In this document: positions 19,103 to 28,400 of the stretch, piece by piece
Layout: each line of letters opens with the position of its first letter
Numbering within the stretch: the stretch's first letter is position 1
Source: UBA1181 sp963648205
GTDB taxonomy: Bacteria; Bacteroidota; Bacteroidia; Bacteroidales; Paludibacteraceae
DNA: 64,000 nucleotides
Direction of reading: 5' to 3'
NCBI GenBank assembly: GCA_963648205.1
Contig: CAVJCT010000059.1
Span: 6,242 to 70,241 of the forward strand
Notes under the pieces: model-generated
The model's database searches: none
Told to the model about the DNA's origin: nothing
What the model saw: only the letters and a program-made list of their open reading frames with translations
Program-made: the position numbers and the translations under genes

Positions 19103-19134
19103 AGGCGCAAGTGGTATTCCATTTGCGCCTTTTT
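19103..19134 (+). terminator. Rho-independent terminator
   Basis: A 12-bp stem (AGGCGCAAGTGG with CCATTTGCGCCT, one wobble pair), a TATT loop and a T-run. It ends the transcript of the 2049-residue protein gene. Confidence 0.94.
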
Positions 19135-19179
19135 GTCTATGCATATTGTGAAAATATATTAAACAACATAGAAACTTAG

Positions 19180-19220
19180 AAAACTGATATTGTTTTTTCA
19201 GTTTTTTAGTGCTACTTTTG
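19180..19220 (+). promoter_or_regulatory. Promoter and candidate TetR operator of the efflux operon
   Basis: TTG at 19190-19192, a 20-base spacer and TACTTTTG at 19213-19220 make the best -33/-7 pair in this window. A perfect inverted repeat AAAACTGA (19180-19187) and TCAGTTTT (19198-19205), 10 bases apart, covers the -33 element. By position this is a likely binding site for the TetR protein encoded next, which would block RNA polymerase. Confidence 0.7.
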
Positions 19221-19292
19221 CAACGTTTTATAAGATGAGGTAGGTTTTGATTGCTGTTTTATAAGACAACTGAAAAAGAAAAAAAAGAAAGT

Positions 19293-19904
19293 ATGGAAAA
19301 CGAAGTGAGAGAAAAGATAATTCGCGGTGCGTTGGACTTGTTCGTTGCGCAGGGAATAAAACCTGTAACGATGGATAAGATAGCATCGTCTCTTACTATG
19401 TCGAAGCGCACGCTTTACGAGTATTTTGAGAACAAAGAGGCATTGGTTTCTGCCTGTCTGCTTTATTTCAAGGATGTGAATGAAAAAGAGACAAATCGTT
19501 TGAAAGCCAGTTGCAATTGTTCTTTTTCTGCACTTTTGGTCTCTTTCAGATATATGATTTTGATGTTGAGACGAATCAACACGAATTTTATTGATGACGC
19601 CAAAATGATGTTCCCCAAGCGTTTTGAACAAGCAAAAATGTCGAGAAATGCTTTGTGTGAAACATTCCAGACTTACATAGAGAAATCGCAGCGTGAGGGT
19701 CATATCAAGCCTGAATATTCTGCGCAGGTTTTGGCTCAACTCTACTATAATATGTTGTTTTCGTTGCAAGAAAAGGGTACATACGATTTAAGAGAGCAGA
19801 GTATTTCTGAAGTTTTATATACGGTTTGCAAAGTGTTCTTTAGAGGGGTTGCTACGGAAGAGGGATATGAGATGATAAAAGAATACTTAGAGGTTGAAGT
19901 TTAG
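19293..19904 (+). CDS. TetR-family transcriptional regulator
   Basis: The 203-residue protein has an N-terminal TetR helix-turn-helix domain (about residues 5-50): REKIIRGALDLFVAQG, then TMDKIASSLTMSKRTLYEYF and NKEAL. The C-terminal ligand domain is all-helical and not diagnostic. The start is ATG 19293; a longer frame from TTG 19251 would lie only about 30 bases from the -7 element and adds a lysine-rich tail not seen in the family. It is the first gene of the pump operon, 35 bases before the tolC-like gene. It probably represses the operon until a toxic ligand binds. Confidence 0.88.
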   Translation: MENEVREKIIRGALDLFVAQGIKPVTMDKIASSLTMSKRTLYEYFENKEALVSACLLYFKDVNEKETNRLKASCNCSFSALLVSFRYMILMLRRINTNFIDDAKMMFPKRFEQAKMSRNALCETFQTYIEKSQREGHIKPEYSAQVLAQLYYNMLFSLQEKGTYDLREQSISEVLYTVCKVFFRGVATEEGYEMIKEYLEVEV

Positions 19905-19939
19905 AAGTAATTGAAATATTGTAAAATACGAAAAAAGAG

Positions 19940-21280
19940 ATGAAGAAAAATTTTTGGAAGAGCGTTGGTTTGCTGGTGCTTTTGTCTGGTCTGACGACCA
20001 CGGCTTTTGCTGAAGGAAACGACACAACGGCAGTGGGTCTCTCGTCGACTCAAGAGGGCTCGAAGACGTTGTCTTTCTCTTTAGAGGAGGCGAAGCAATA
20101 TGCTTTGGAACACAATCGTTCGGTGCAGAATGCTTCGTATGATGTACAGAAGGCGGAGGCAACTCGCTGGAAGTCTATCGCTAGCATGCTTTTGCAGGTG
20201 AGTGGCAATGTCGACTACTACAACATGCTCAACTACAAGATGGAGATGTTGGGAACGGAGATTCCAATGCCGGCATATTTTGATTTCGGTATCAGTGCAT
20301 CAATGTCGGTGAGCGGTACGCAAATCGTCTCTGTGAAGGTGGCAAAGTTGTCGAAACAGATTTATGAAACGACGGTCAACAAGACGGAGCAATCGGTTAC
20401 GTCAAACATCGAAACCTACTATGTAAATATTTTGGCACTACAGAAGACAGTCGAACTGTTGGAGAAGAACCTCGAAAACCTTACGAATTTACATAATATG
20501 ACGCTGAACGCAGTCAAGGCTGGCGCAGCGGAGCAGAATGATGCCGACCAAGTGGAGATTCAAGTGTCATCCTTGGCAAGCAGTCTGAACACGACCAAAC
20601 GTTCTATTGAGGTGTTGTACAACTCCATCCGCCTTCTCACAGGTGCAGAGGCTGATGACGAGATCGTACTCACTCAGTCATTGGACGACGTGATCAATGC
20701 AGGTGAGATTTTGTCGCTCTTAGGAACTGATTTCAACATCGAAGACAACTACGATTATCAATTGCAGACAAAATCAACTGAGTTGAAGAAGAAACAGTTG
20801 ACTCTCAGCAAGATGGCGTATGTGCCAACTCTTTCGGCTTTCTATTCTTTCGACAAGAAAAAGTATTGTTCTGACGAGGAGACTTTGGATATGACTCCTC
20901 CTAACACGGTAGGATTTAAATTGAGCGTGCCTATCTTCTCGACAGGTAGTCGCTGGGCAGATGTCCGTGGTGCAAAGATGGACTATGCTAAAGAGGTGAA
21001 CAATCTGAAAGATGCAACTCAGAATCTGAACATTCAGGAGAAGCAATTGCGCTATAACCTTACTTCATCGTACGAGGATTACCAAATTCAGTCTAAGAAC
21101 ATAGAGGTGATGCAACGTGTGTTCGACAGCAATAGCGAGAAGTACAAATATGGAACAATTTCAAGTTTGTCGTTGACGAACTCAAGCACGGACTTGATTT
21201 CTGCACAGAACACATACGTTAGTTCGCTTCTCGAAATGGTAACGGCGTATGTTAGTTTGAGAAACCTTTTGAATAAATAA
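19940..21280 (+). CDS. TolC-family outer membrane efflux protein
   Basis: The 446-residue protein has a signal peptide (about 1-24, ending AFA) and the OEP repeat structure. Two long alpha-hairpin halves are visible, for example FSLEEAKQYALEHNRSVQNA near residue 48 and the second half from about 270 with the LRYNLTSSYEDYQ helix. TolC-like trimers form the outer membrane exit duct of tripartite pumps. The membrane fusion and RND genes follow directly, so this is the duct of that pump. Confidence 0.92.
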   Translation: MKKNFWKSVGLLVLLSGLTTTAFAEGNDTTAVGLSSTQEGSKTLSFSLEEAKQYALEHNRSVQNASYDVQKAEATRWKSIASMLLQVSGNVDYYNMLNYKMEMLGTEIPMPAYFDFGISASMSVSGTQIVSVKVAKLSKQIYETTVNKTEQSVTSNIETYYVNILALQKTVELLEKNLENLTNLHNMTLNAVKAGAAEQNDADQVEIQVSSLASSLNTTKRSIEVLYNSIRLLTGAEADDEIVLTQSLDDVINAGEILSLLGTDFNIEDNYDYQLQTKSTELKKKQLTLSKMAYVPTLSAFYSFDKKKYCSDEETLDMTPPNTVGFKLSVPIFSTGSRWADVRGAKMDYAKEVNNLKDATQNLNIQEKQLRYNLTSSYEDYQIQSKNIEVMQRVFDSNSEKYKYGTISSLSLTNSSTDLISAQNTYVSSLLEMVTAYVSLRNLLNK

Positions 21281-21304
21281 TTTTTGAAACAAAGAAAATA
21301 CGAT

Positions 21305-22408
21305 ATGAGAAAATTGGAGAGAATGGGTTGGCTTGCAATGTCAACTCTCGCATTAGTCTTGACAAGTTGTGGGGGCGAGCAAACAACCACCACTACGGAA
21401 GAGGTAACGTATGAGAAGGTTCGTACGGAGAAAGTCCTCAGACAAGAGATCGAGCGTGAAGTAGAGTGTACCGGAGTTTTGGAAGGATGGGAGACGATGA
21501 ATGTTTCTCCTTCATTGACAGGTATTATCGAGAAGAGATACAAAGATGTAGGCGACCGTGTTTCGGCTGGCGAGTTGCTCGTGCGTATGGATCAGACGCA
21601 GTTGAGACAGGCTAAATTGAACTTAGACAACTATACGGTTGAGATGAAACGTATGGACGCTTTGTTGGCAGGTGGTAATGTTACACAACAGACTTACGAC
21701 CAGACAAAGTTGGCATACGACCAAGCTAAAGAGCAGTACGATTTCTTGCAGACCAACACTTTCTTCAAGGCAACATTCCCTGGCGTTGTGTCTGAGAGAA
21801 ACTATGAAAGTGGTGAGTTGTATAGCGGCGCAAAACCAATCCTCTCTGTCGTTCAAGTGAATGTTTTGAAGGTGATTGTAAATGTTCCAGAAGCTTATTT
21901 CACAAAGATCAAACAAGGAATGAAGTTGGAGTTGGTGTCTGATATCTACCCTGATCAAACATTCCCTGCTACAATTGAGGTGATTTATCCTACAATCGAT
22001 TCAAACACTCACACTTTCCAATGCAAGGTGAAAGTGCCTAATGGAAATATGAAACTTCGTCCAGGTATGTATGTTCACACGGTCGTTCCAGTGGGTAAAG
22101 AAAATGTCGTTGTAGTTCCTTATCAATCAGTTTTGAAGTTGACAGGATCAAACGAGCGTTACTTGTTCTTGAACAAAGATGGTGTTGCTGAGCGTGTAAG
22201 GGTTACGATGGGACAACGTTTCAATCGCTATATCGAAGTTTTCGCAGAGGAGATTCAAGAAGGCGACGAGGTTGTAACGCAAGGTCAGAGCCGTTTGGTG
22301 GATGGTTCTTTGCTCGAGGTGTTGACAACAACCTACGAAGAGGAGGCTGCTGCTAAATCTGCCGCTTCTGCCGACACAACTTCTGCCGACACGACTGCGA
22401 AGAAGTAA
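21305..22408 (+). CDS. RND efflux periplasmic adaptor (membrane fusion protein)
   Basis: The 367-residue adaptor joins the inner membrane RND pump to the TolC duct. It is a lipoprotein (LVLTSC, lipidated Cys22). A barrel-sandwich lipoyl half-motif (SPSLTGIIEKRYKDVGDRVSAGELLVRMD) precedes a short alpha-hairpin (about 95-145). The second lipoyl half, a beta-barrel and a membrane-proximal domain follow. The tail is Ala/Ser/Thr-rich. The ATG at 21305 is preferred over TTG 21284 because it places the signal peptide at the very N-terminus. It follows the duct gene by 24 bases. Confidence 0.92.
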   Translation: MRKLERMGWLAMSTLALVLTSCGGEQTTTTTEEVTYEKVRTEKVLRQEIEREVECTGVLEGWETMNVSPSLTGIIEKRYKDVGDRVSAGELLVRMDQTQLRQAKLNLDNYTVEMKRMDALLAGGNVTQQTYDQTKLAYDQAKEQYDFLQTNTFFKATFPGVVSERNYESGELYSGAKPILSVVQVNVLKVIVNVPEAYFTKIKQGMKLELVSDIYPDQTFPATIEVIYPTIDSNTHTFQCKVKVPNGNMKLRPGMYVHTVVPVGKENVVVVPYQSVLKLTGSNERYLFLNKDGVAERVRVTMGQRFNRYIEVFAEEIQEGDEVVTQGQSRLVDGSLLEVLTTTYEEEAAAKSAASADTTSADTTAKK

Positions 22409-22453
22409 AAAGGGAGTTCTTACACGGAAAACCTAAATTTAAAGTAAAAAAGT

Positions 22454-25400
22454 ATGAGTATTTATAAATCAGCGATTGAAAATCCCGTTACCTCCATCTT
22501 GGTGTTCGCAGCCGTGATGTTGATGGGTGTCTTCGCATACATAAAATTGCCAATCGACCAGTATCCGGAGATTGAGCCTCCATACATCGCTGTCATGACT
22601 ACCTACGCTGGTGCGAACGCCAGTGAGGTGGAGACCAACGTGACGAAGTATTTGGAGAATAGTTTGAACTCTATCGATGGTTTGGACAAGTTGACTTCCA
22701 TTTCAAAAGATAACCTTTCGTTGGTGGCTTTGGAGTTTGAGTGGGGTGAGGATTTGGACGATGTCATCAACGATATCCGATCGTATGTGGATATGACGAT
22801 CGATAACCTCCCAAGTGGATGTTCCAACCCTTTGATCATCAAGTTCAACAGTTCCTCAATGCCTATCATCCAGTTTGCTATCCAGGCAAAGGAGAGTTAC
22901 GCAGGTTTGGAGAAAATCTTGAATGATGATGTTGTGCCTCAGTTGAGCCGTGTGTCGGGTGTAGGTAACGTATCCCTTTCTGGTGAGCCAGATCGTTACG
23001 TCTACGTCGACATTGATCAAAATCAGTTGGATGCTTATAGTATCTCATTGGAGACGGTCGGAAACGCTATCTCGGGCAACAACTTGAACATGTCTTCTGG
23101 AAACATCAAGATGGACGCCGAGCAGTATAACTTGCAGGTGCGAAGCGAGTATGCCGAGAGTTCCGAGATTGAGAATATCGTGGTTACAACGACTGCCGAC
23201 GGAAGACAGATTTATGTTCGCGATATTGCCACTGTCCGTGATACTATCAAGGATTTGACTTTGGATGAGAAGATGGATGGCCAGGAAGCCGTTCGTTTGA
23301 TGATTTCAAAGCAGACGGGTGGTAACTCAGTACAGATCTGTAAGGATATCAAGGCAGAGTTGGCAAAGATTAAGAAGACCTTGCCTGCGGATATTAAGAT
23401 TTCAGAGATCTACGACTCATCAACGGAAATCACTAATGCAATCGATTCATTGACTGAATCAGTGTTGTATGCTGTGTTGTTCGTGGTTCTGGTCGTTCTC
23501 TTCTTCCTTGGAAGATGGAGAGCCAGTATGATTATCGGATTGACAATCCCAATCTCTTTGTTGGTTGCTTTCCTTTATTTGCTCTTCGTCGATAGTTCGT
23601 TGAACATCATTTCAATGTGTTCTTTGTCTATTGCCGTCGGTATGGTGGTGGATGATGCCATTGTGGTGTTGGAGAATATTATGACGCACATCGAGCGAGG
23701 TGAGGGTCCACGCGAGGCTGCCATCTATGCAACCAATGAGGTGTGGGTATCCGTTATCGCCACTACGGCGGTTATCGCAGCGGTGTTCGTGCCGTTGACT
23801 ATGTTGACTGGTATCGCAGGTATCTTGTTCAAGGAGTTGGGTTGGATTGTAACCATTGTATGTACAACCTCTACTTTTGCCGCTATCACCTTGGTGCCAA
23901 TGCTTTCGTCTAAGTTGTTGAAACAAAAGGGTGTCAGCGTTGATAAGAACGGAAAGTTGATTCGTGAGAAGAGAGACACGAAGAGATTCTCTTACCAAAA
24001 TACGGTGGTTCGTGCTTTGGATAAGTTGGATGCCTGGTATGCTAATCTGTTGAGATGGTGTTTGACTCACAAACTCATCACTATGGCAGCAATCGTTGGT
24101 TTCTTCGTTGTTTCTTTGATTCCGGTTTTGGCTGGAAAGGTGGGAACGGACTTCATGGCTGTTTCTGATAACGGACGTTTGTCTATCGATATTGAACTTT
24201 TGCAAGGTACGAGAGTAGAGGAGACTGCTAAGTTCGCTCGTATGTTGGAGCGTCGTTTCTTCGATTTGGTACCAGAAACAAAGAATATCTCAACCACTTG
24301 TGGTACGAATGATGACGCTGGTATTTCAGCCCTCTTCTCTAATACGAAGTATAACACTATTGAGATGCGTTATAACGCAGACAAGAAGGGTACTCGTGAA
24401 AGAACAATCTGGGAAATCGCCGAGGTCCTTCGTAAGGAAATCGCCTCTTATCCAGAGGTGGCAGACTTCAAGGTTGCCATTTCATCCAATGGTAGTATGG
24501 GTGGTGAGAGTACGGTGGATGTCGAGGTTTATGGATACGACTTTGATGCAACCAGTTCGTATGGTGAGGAACTCAAGCATTTGATTGAGGAGAAGTTGCC
24601 AACGGCTCGTAACGTCGATGTCAGCCGTGATGACGACCGCCCTGAGTTGAAAATCGTGGTTGATAAGGAGAAGGCTTCACGTCACGGACTTTCTTCGTCT
24701 GCGATCTCTCAATATGTTCGTAACCGTGTCAATGGTATGGCTGCAGGTTATTTGAAGGAAGATGGAGACGAGTATGATATCAAAGTTCGTTTGGTTGAGG
24801 CTAACAGAAACAGTATCTCAGCCATCGAAGATTTGTCAATCCCTTCGTCTACTGGAAATATCAAATTGAGCGAAATTGCCTCTGTTCAAGAGTACTGGGG
24901 ACCACCAGAGATCGAGCGTAAGAGCCGTCAGCGTTACTTGAAGGTTGAGGTTACACCATACGAAACCTCGTTGGGTGAGTTGGCTGCTGATATTGAAAAG
25001 TTATTGCCAGAGATTGAACGTCCTACGGGTGTAACAGTCCTTATCGCAGGAGATTATGAAGATCAGCAAGAGTCGTTCCAAGACATGGGATTGTTGCTTT
25101 TGATCATCGTTATCCTCGTGTATGTGGTGATGGCATCTCAGTTTGAGTCGTACGCAAAACCGTTCTTGATCATGATGGCGGTGCCATTCGCCTTCTCAGG
25201 TGTGATTTGGGCATTGTATCTCACCAACACATCATTGGATATGATCGGATGTTTGGGATGTATCATGTTGGTCGGTATTGTGGTGAAGAATGGTATCGTG
25301 TTGGTGGACTATATCAACTTGATGCGAGATAGAGGATACGAACTGAATGAGGCTATCGCATTGTCAGGCCAGTCACGTTTGCGTCCGGTATTGATGACTG

Positions 25401-25666
25401 CTGCCACAACAGTCTTGGGTATGTTGCCTATGGCTTTGGCAAAGGCAGATGGATCAGAGATGTGGGTGCCAATGGGTATCGTTGTGATCGGTGGTTTGCT
25501 TGTCTCTACGATTGTAACTTTGGTTATTGTGCCTGTGCTTTACGCATTGATGTCAAAGCATGGAGAACGCGATACTGAGGCTGAAGTTCGTGCTCAATAC
25601 ATCTTCATGGATATCAATCCAGAGGAAAACAAATCGGTTGAAGAGAACACTGATAACAACAAATAG
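22454..25666 (+). CDS. RND-family multidrug efflux transporter (HAE1/AcrB type)
   Basis: The 1070-residue inner membrane protein has the duplicated AcrB plan: one N-terminal membrane helix with the IENPVTSILVF opening and PIDQYPEIEPP, a large periplasmic loop, then helices 2-6 (from about residue 335), a second periplasmic loop and helices 8-12. The charged proton-relay region is visible as VGMVVDDAIVVLEN in helix 4. Such pumps export drugs, bile acids or other amphiphiles using the proton gradient. The hydrophilic tail after the last helix is about 40 residues, a little longer than usual. It is followed after 22 bases by a PII-like gene. Confidence 0.94.
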   Translation: MSIYKSAIENPVTSILVFAAVMLMGVFAYIKLPIDQYPEIEPPYIAVMTTYAGANASEVETNVTKYLENSLNSIDGLDKLTSISKDNLSLVALEFEWGEDLDDVINDIRSYVDMTIDNLPSGCSNPLIIKFNSSSMPIIQFAIQAKESYAGLEKILNDDVVPQLSRVSGVGNVSLSGEPDRYVYVDIDQNQLDAYSISLETVGNAISGNNLNMSSGNIKMDAEQYNLQVRSEYAESSEIENIVVTTTADGRQIYVRDIATVRDTIKDLTLDEKMDGQEAVRLMISKQTGGNSVQICKDIKAELAKIKKTLPADIKISEIYDSSTEITNAIDSLTESVLYAVLFVVLVVLFFLGRWRASMIIGLTIPISLLVAFLYLLFVDSSLNIISMCSLSIAVGMVVDDAIVVLENIMTHIERGEGPREAAIYATNEVWVSVIATTAVIAAVFVPLTMLTGIAGILFKELGWIVTIVCTTSTFAAITLVPMLSSKLLKQKGVSVDKNGKLIREKRDTKRFSYQNTVVRALDKLDAWYANLLRWCLTHKLITMAAIVGFFVVSLIPVLAGKVGTDFMAVSDNGRLSIDIELLQGTRVEETAKFARMLERRFFDLVPETKNISTTCGTNDDAGISALFSNTKYNTIEMRYNADKKGTRERTIWEIAEVLRKEIASYPEVADFKVAISSNGSMGGESTVDVEVYGYDFDATSSYGEELKHLIEEKLPTARNVDVSRDDDRPELKIVVDKEKASRHGLSSSAISQYVRNRVNGMAAGYLKEDGDEYDIKVRLVEANRNSISAIEDLSIPSSTGNIKLSEIASVQEYWGPPEIERKSRQRYLKVEVTPYETSLGELAADIEKLLPEIERPTGVTVLIAGDYEDQQESFQDMGLLLLIIVILVYVVMASQFESYAKPFLIMMAVPFAFSGVIWALYLTNTSLDMIGCLGCIMLVGIVVKNGIVLVDYINLMRDRGYELNEAIALSGQSRLRPVLMTAATTVLGMLPMALAKADGSEMWVPMGIVVIGGLLVSTIVTLVIVPVLYALMSKHGERDTEAEVRAQYIFMDINPEENKSVEENTDNNK

Positions 25667-25688
25667 ATAATAAGTAAAAGTTGAAGAT

Positions 25689-25982
25689 ATGAAATCTGTA
25701 ATGATAGTATTCAACCAGACGAACACGGAGCGTGTCGAGTATATGCTCGACCGCCTCGGACTTCGCGGTTTCACCTTCTTCGAGCAAGTGCAAGGAAGAG
25801 GATCAAAGACAGGTCAGCCTCATAGAGGTACGCACACATGGCCAGAAATGAACTCTGTTGTTATCACAGTGGTCGAGGATGACCAAGTGAAGACCCTTCT
25901 CGAGACGATTAAAAAGTTGGATTTGCGTAATGAAGAGGTAGGAGTTCGCGCTTTCGTTTGGAACGTAGAACAGACGGTATAG
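25689..25982 (+). CDS. Small PII-like protein in efflux operon
   Basis: The 97-residue protein has the beta-alpha-beta-beta-alpha-beta order of the PII (GlnB-like) ferredoxin fold. It starts with MKSVMIVFNQTNTERVEYML, has the VQGRGSKTG turn at the position of the PII T-loop base, then NSVVITVVEDDQVKTLLETI and a C-terminal FVWNVEQTV resembling the PII ending. The T-loop is short and lacks the uridylylated tyrosine region. By fold analogy it may form trimers that sense a small ligand or metal. Its place as last gene of the RND operon suggests it reports on or adjusts the pump. The family assignment is by pattern only. Confidence 0.65.
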   Translation: MKSVMIVFNQTNTERVEYMLDRLGLRGFTFFEQVQGRGSKTGQPHRGTHTWPEMNSVVITVVEDDQVKTLLETIKKLDLRNEEVGVRAFVWNVEQTV

Positions 25983-26028
25983 ATTATTGATTGATTAATA
26001 AACGACAGCGTTCCATGCGCTAATGTTG

Positions 26029-26063
26029 GAGAGGACTGCTTGGAGTGGCAGCCCTCTCTTTTT
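26029..26063 (+). terminator. Terminator of the efflux operon
   Basis: GAGAGG-A-CTGC pairs with GCAG-C-CCTCTC (one mismatch), with an 8-base loop and then a T-run. It also separates the operon from the convergent ATPase gene. Confidence 0.88.
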
Positions 26064-26067
26064 ATGC

Positions 26068-27189
26068 TTACAAAAGAAATTGTTCGTAGTTATCTCTCGA
26101 AATCACTTTGAAAATGGCATTGGGGTAGGCATTGGAAAAGGAGAGTGGTGCAGATGGGTTGCGCCGAGGATTCCACTTGAATTCAAATGCCGATAGCGTT
26201 CCGTCTACTTCTTCTATGTAGTCAATCTCCTGTCGTGCCGTCGTCCGCCAAAAATATCCCTTGGCGTATGATTTCTCATAACTCAGTTTCTTTATTCTCT
26301 CCGATACAAGATAATTCTCAAAGAGTGCCCCTACGTCTGTTCTGTTTTCAATCATTTGAAAATTGCCTATGATGGCGTTTCTAATACCACAGTCCCAAAA
26401 ATAGATTTTGCGAGCAAATTTCAACTCATTTCGCAGATTCCTGCTATACGAGCCTAAACGAAAGATAATGTATGATTGCTCTAACAATGTAACGTAACTT
26501 TCTACCGTCTTTGGATCAAGTCCACAAGTTTGCGATAACTCGTTGTACGAGACCTCCGACCCCATCTGCAAAGCAAGCGCCTGTAGCAATTTCACTAATT
26601 TGTCGCTCTTCTTTATTTTGTCAAATGAAAGGATGTCCTTGTATAGGTAACTGTCGGCTAATTCGTTGAGTATCAGTCGCTCATCTCCATTGCTCACTAC
26701 TACGTCTGGGTAGCACCCATATAGAAGACGGTTGCTAATCAATCTTTTCTCTTCCAAAAGACCATTGTGAGATGATAGTTCACCAAAAGATAAAGGAAAC
26801 ATCTTGTACTCAAATTTCCTTCCAGTCAAAGGTTCGTTGATTTTATTGGAAAGATCGAATGACGAACTGCCAGTTGCCACCAACTGCACATCGGGCATAT
26901 TGTCGGTAATCAATTTCAACTTGATCCCGATATTCTCGATTCGTTGTGCCTCGTCTATGACAACGATTTTTTTCTTGCCTATAACGGTGCGCAAAAATGT
27001 TGAAGAGGCATTCTCGAAAAGCGTTCGCACGTCTTGCTCATCTCCGTTCAGCCATAACACATCGTCGTTATCCTTGTAAAGTTCGTGGAGCATTGTCGTT
27101 TTGCCCACTTGCCTTGCACCAAAGATAATGATGGCTTTCCCCTGTCCCATTCGTTGGACAATTTGTTCCTTTAAAATACGCTCAATCAT
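26068..27189 (-). CDS. AAA-type ATPase with DUF4143 domain
   Basis: The 373-residue product (from ATG 27189) has a P-loop GARQVGKTTML near residue 26 and the Walker B strand KKIVVIDEAQR, with a sensor-like LVATGSSSFDL. A winged-helix region and a C-terminal nuclease-like DUF4143 fold with EIDYIEEVDG and FEFKWNP follow; the spaced E/D and K residues recall a PD-(D/E)XK core. Such single genes are frequent in Bacteroidota and archaea and have no firm function; links to mobile elements have been suggested. A longer frame from TTG 27246 overlaps a promoter-like repeat, so the ATG is preferred. Confidence 0.82.
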   Translation of the reverse strand: MIERILKEQIVQRMGQGKAIIIFGARQVGKTTMLHELYKDNDDVLWLNGDEQDVRTLFENASSTFLRTVIGKKKIVVIDEAQRIENIGIKLKLITDNMPDVQLVATGSSSFDLSNKINEPLTGRKFEYKMFPLSFGELSSHNGLLEEKRLISNRLLYGCYPDVVVSNGDERLILNELADSYLYKDILSFDKIKKSDKLVKLLQALALQMGSEVSYNELSQTCGLDPKTVESYVTLLEQSYIIFRLGSYSRNLRNELKFARKIYFWDCGIRNAIIGNFQMIENRTDVGALFENYLVSERIKKLSYEKSYAKGYFWRTTARQEIDYIEEVDGTLSAFEFKWNPRRNPSAPLSFSNAYPNAIFKVISRDNYEQFLL

Positions 27190-27237
27190 ACTTAGTCTAT
27201 ATTTCTCTGACAAACCAAAAATATCATAGTTCTTCTT

Positions 27238-27284
27238 CAATTCCAAAAATATCGCGATTTTTAAGGAATCAATTCCAAAAATAT
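27238..27284 (-). promoter_or_regulatory. Duplicated promoter-like element upstream of the ATPase gene
   Basis: The 16-bp sequence TCAATTCCAAAAATAT occurs at 27238-27253 and again at 27269-27284, 31 bases apart. Read on the minus strand each copy contains TATTTTTG, a match to the -7 consensus, at 27245-27252 and 27276-27283. The pair could be tandem promoters or a promoter with a repeated protein-binding site. Confidence 0.55.
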
Positions 27285-27381
27285 TATGATATTTATAGAA
27301 TTGGATGTTTGAGAGGCGAATGAAGTGTTATTTAAAGTTAATGTTGTAATTTCGTAGTTCGGATGGATTAAGAAGTGTGTT

Positions 27382-28227
27382 ATGAATCAAAATAAGATAC
27401 TGATTCTTGTTGTATTGTATAAGACGACCTTGCAGGAGAGTTCTACGATACGTTGCTTGAAGGCGTATTCGCAGAATTTTCAGTTTCCCTATAAGGTTTT
27501 AGTGTATAATAATTATCCAGAGATAGAAATCCATTCTGACGATGATTTTGATTGTGAGATTGTCAATGCTGAGAAGAATGAGTTCTTGGTAGGCCCTTAT
27601 AATTTTGCATGGAAGAAGGCTCTTTCTGAGGGTTATGATTGGTTGCTGTTGTTCGACCAAGACAGTACGCAGACGATGGAGTATTTCACGGAATTAGGTG
27701 AGGAACTGACTCGTGTTGACGCAAAGACAGCTGCAATCGTACCGTTGATTGATAGCGATGGAACTCGAGTGTCTCCATTCGTATTCAATAAAAATATCGG
27801 TCCTTTTTGCTTAAAACCAGAAACGAGGGAGAATCTCGTTTTGAAGAATGATGAATACTTGAGTGCAATCAATTCGTGTGCTTGCATGCGAGTTGAGGCG
27901 ATTTCTTCAATTAATGGTTTCTCTCAAGAATTCCCTTTGGATTATTTAGACTTGTGGGTTTTCTTGGAGTTCTACAAAAAGGGTTACAAAGTAGAAACGA
28001 TGTCGGTTATAGTACAGCATTCTCTTTCTATTGCGAAGTCCTTTTGTTCGATGGGAGTGTCTCGTTATACAAATTACATGAAGGCTCGAGCAAAGTTTGC
28101 CAGAATGTTGTCGAAATCGGCTCTTTTTAGGTATAAATTCATTTCGTTGGGTGTGGCTGTTAAGTTGCTTGGCATACCATCAGAGTGGAAGTATATTGTT
28201 CCGACGGTAAAGGCTCTTTTTTATTAG
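27382..28227 (+). CDS. Glycosyltransferase family 2 (rhamnosyltransferase-like)
   Basis: The 281-residue cytoplasmic or membrane-edge enzyme has the GT-A fold: an N-terminal nucleotide-sugar strand (KILILVVLYKTTLQES), the FDQDS segment at 91-94 as the metal-binding DxD site, and an acceptor region around PLDYLDLWVFLEFYKKGY. It resembles transferases that add rhamnose or a similar sugar to lipid-linked repeat units, but the donor cannot be read from sequence. It begins a three-transferase set on this strand, facing wzy, epsG-like and wzx genes. Composition is AT-rich compared with the housekeeping genes. Confidence 0.85.
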   Translation: MNQNKILILVVLYKTTLQESSTIRCLKAYSQNFQFPYKVLVYNNYPEIEIHSDDDFDCEIVNAEKNEFLVGPYNFAWKKALSEGYDWLLLFDQDSTQTMEYFTELGEELTRVDAKTAAIVPLIDSDGTRVSPFVFNKNIGPFCLKPETRENLVLKNDEYLSAINSCACMRVEAISSINGFSQEFPLDYLDLWVFLEFYKKGYKVETMSVIVQHSLSIAKSFCSMGVSRYTNYMKARAKFARMLSKSALFRYKFISLGVAVKLLGIPSEWKYIVPTVKALFY

Positions 28228-28374
28228 ACATAAATCGTTATAAAACCATTACACATCGAGTTGCAATAAGGCAATTTTTGTAAAAAAGAGTTTTTTTGTT
28301 GAAATGAAAGTTGGAATTTAACGGTAATGTTTAATTCCTGCGTTAATTTAGCCTATCCGCTAAATAATAATTTG

Positions 28375-28382
28375 TACTTTTG
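28375..28382 (+). promoter_or_regulatory. -7 element (TACTTTTG) within the glycosyltransferase set
   Basis: This exact TAnnTTTG match lies 18 bases before the ATG at 28401. It overlaps the alternative TTG start at 28380, which therefore cannot be used from this promoter. Confidence 0.6.
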
Positions 28383-28400
28383 TATATAATCTTTTGCGCT

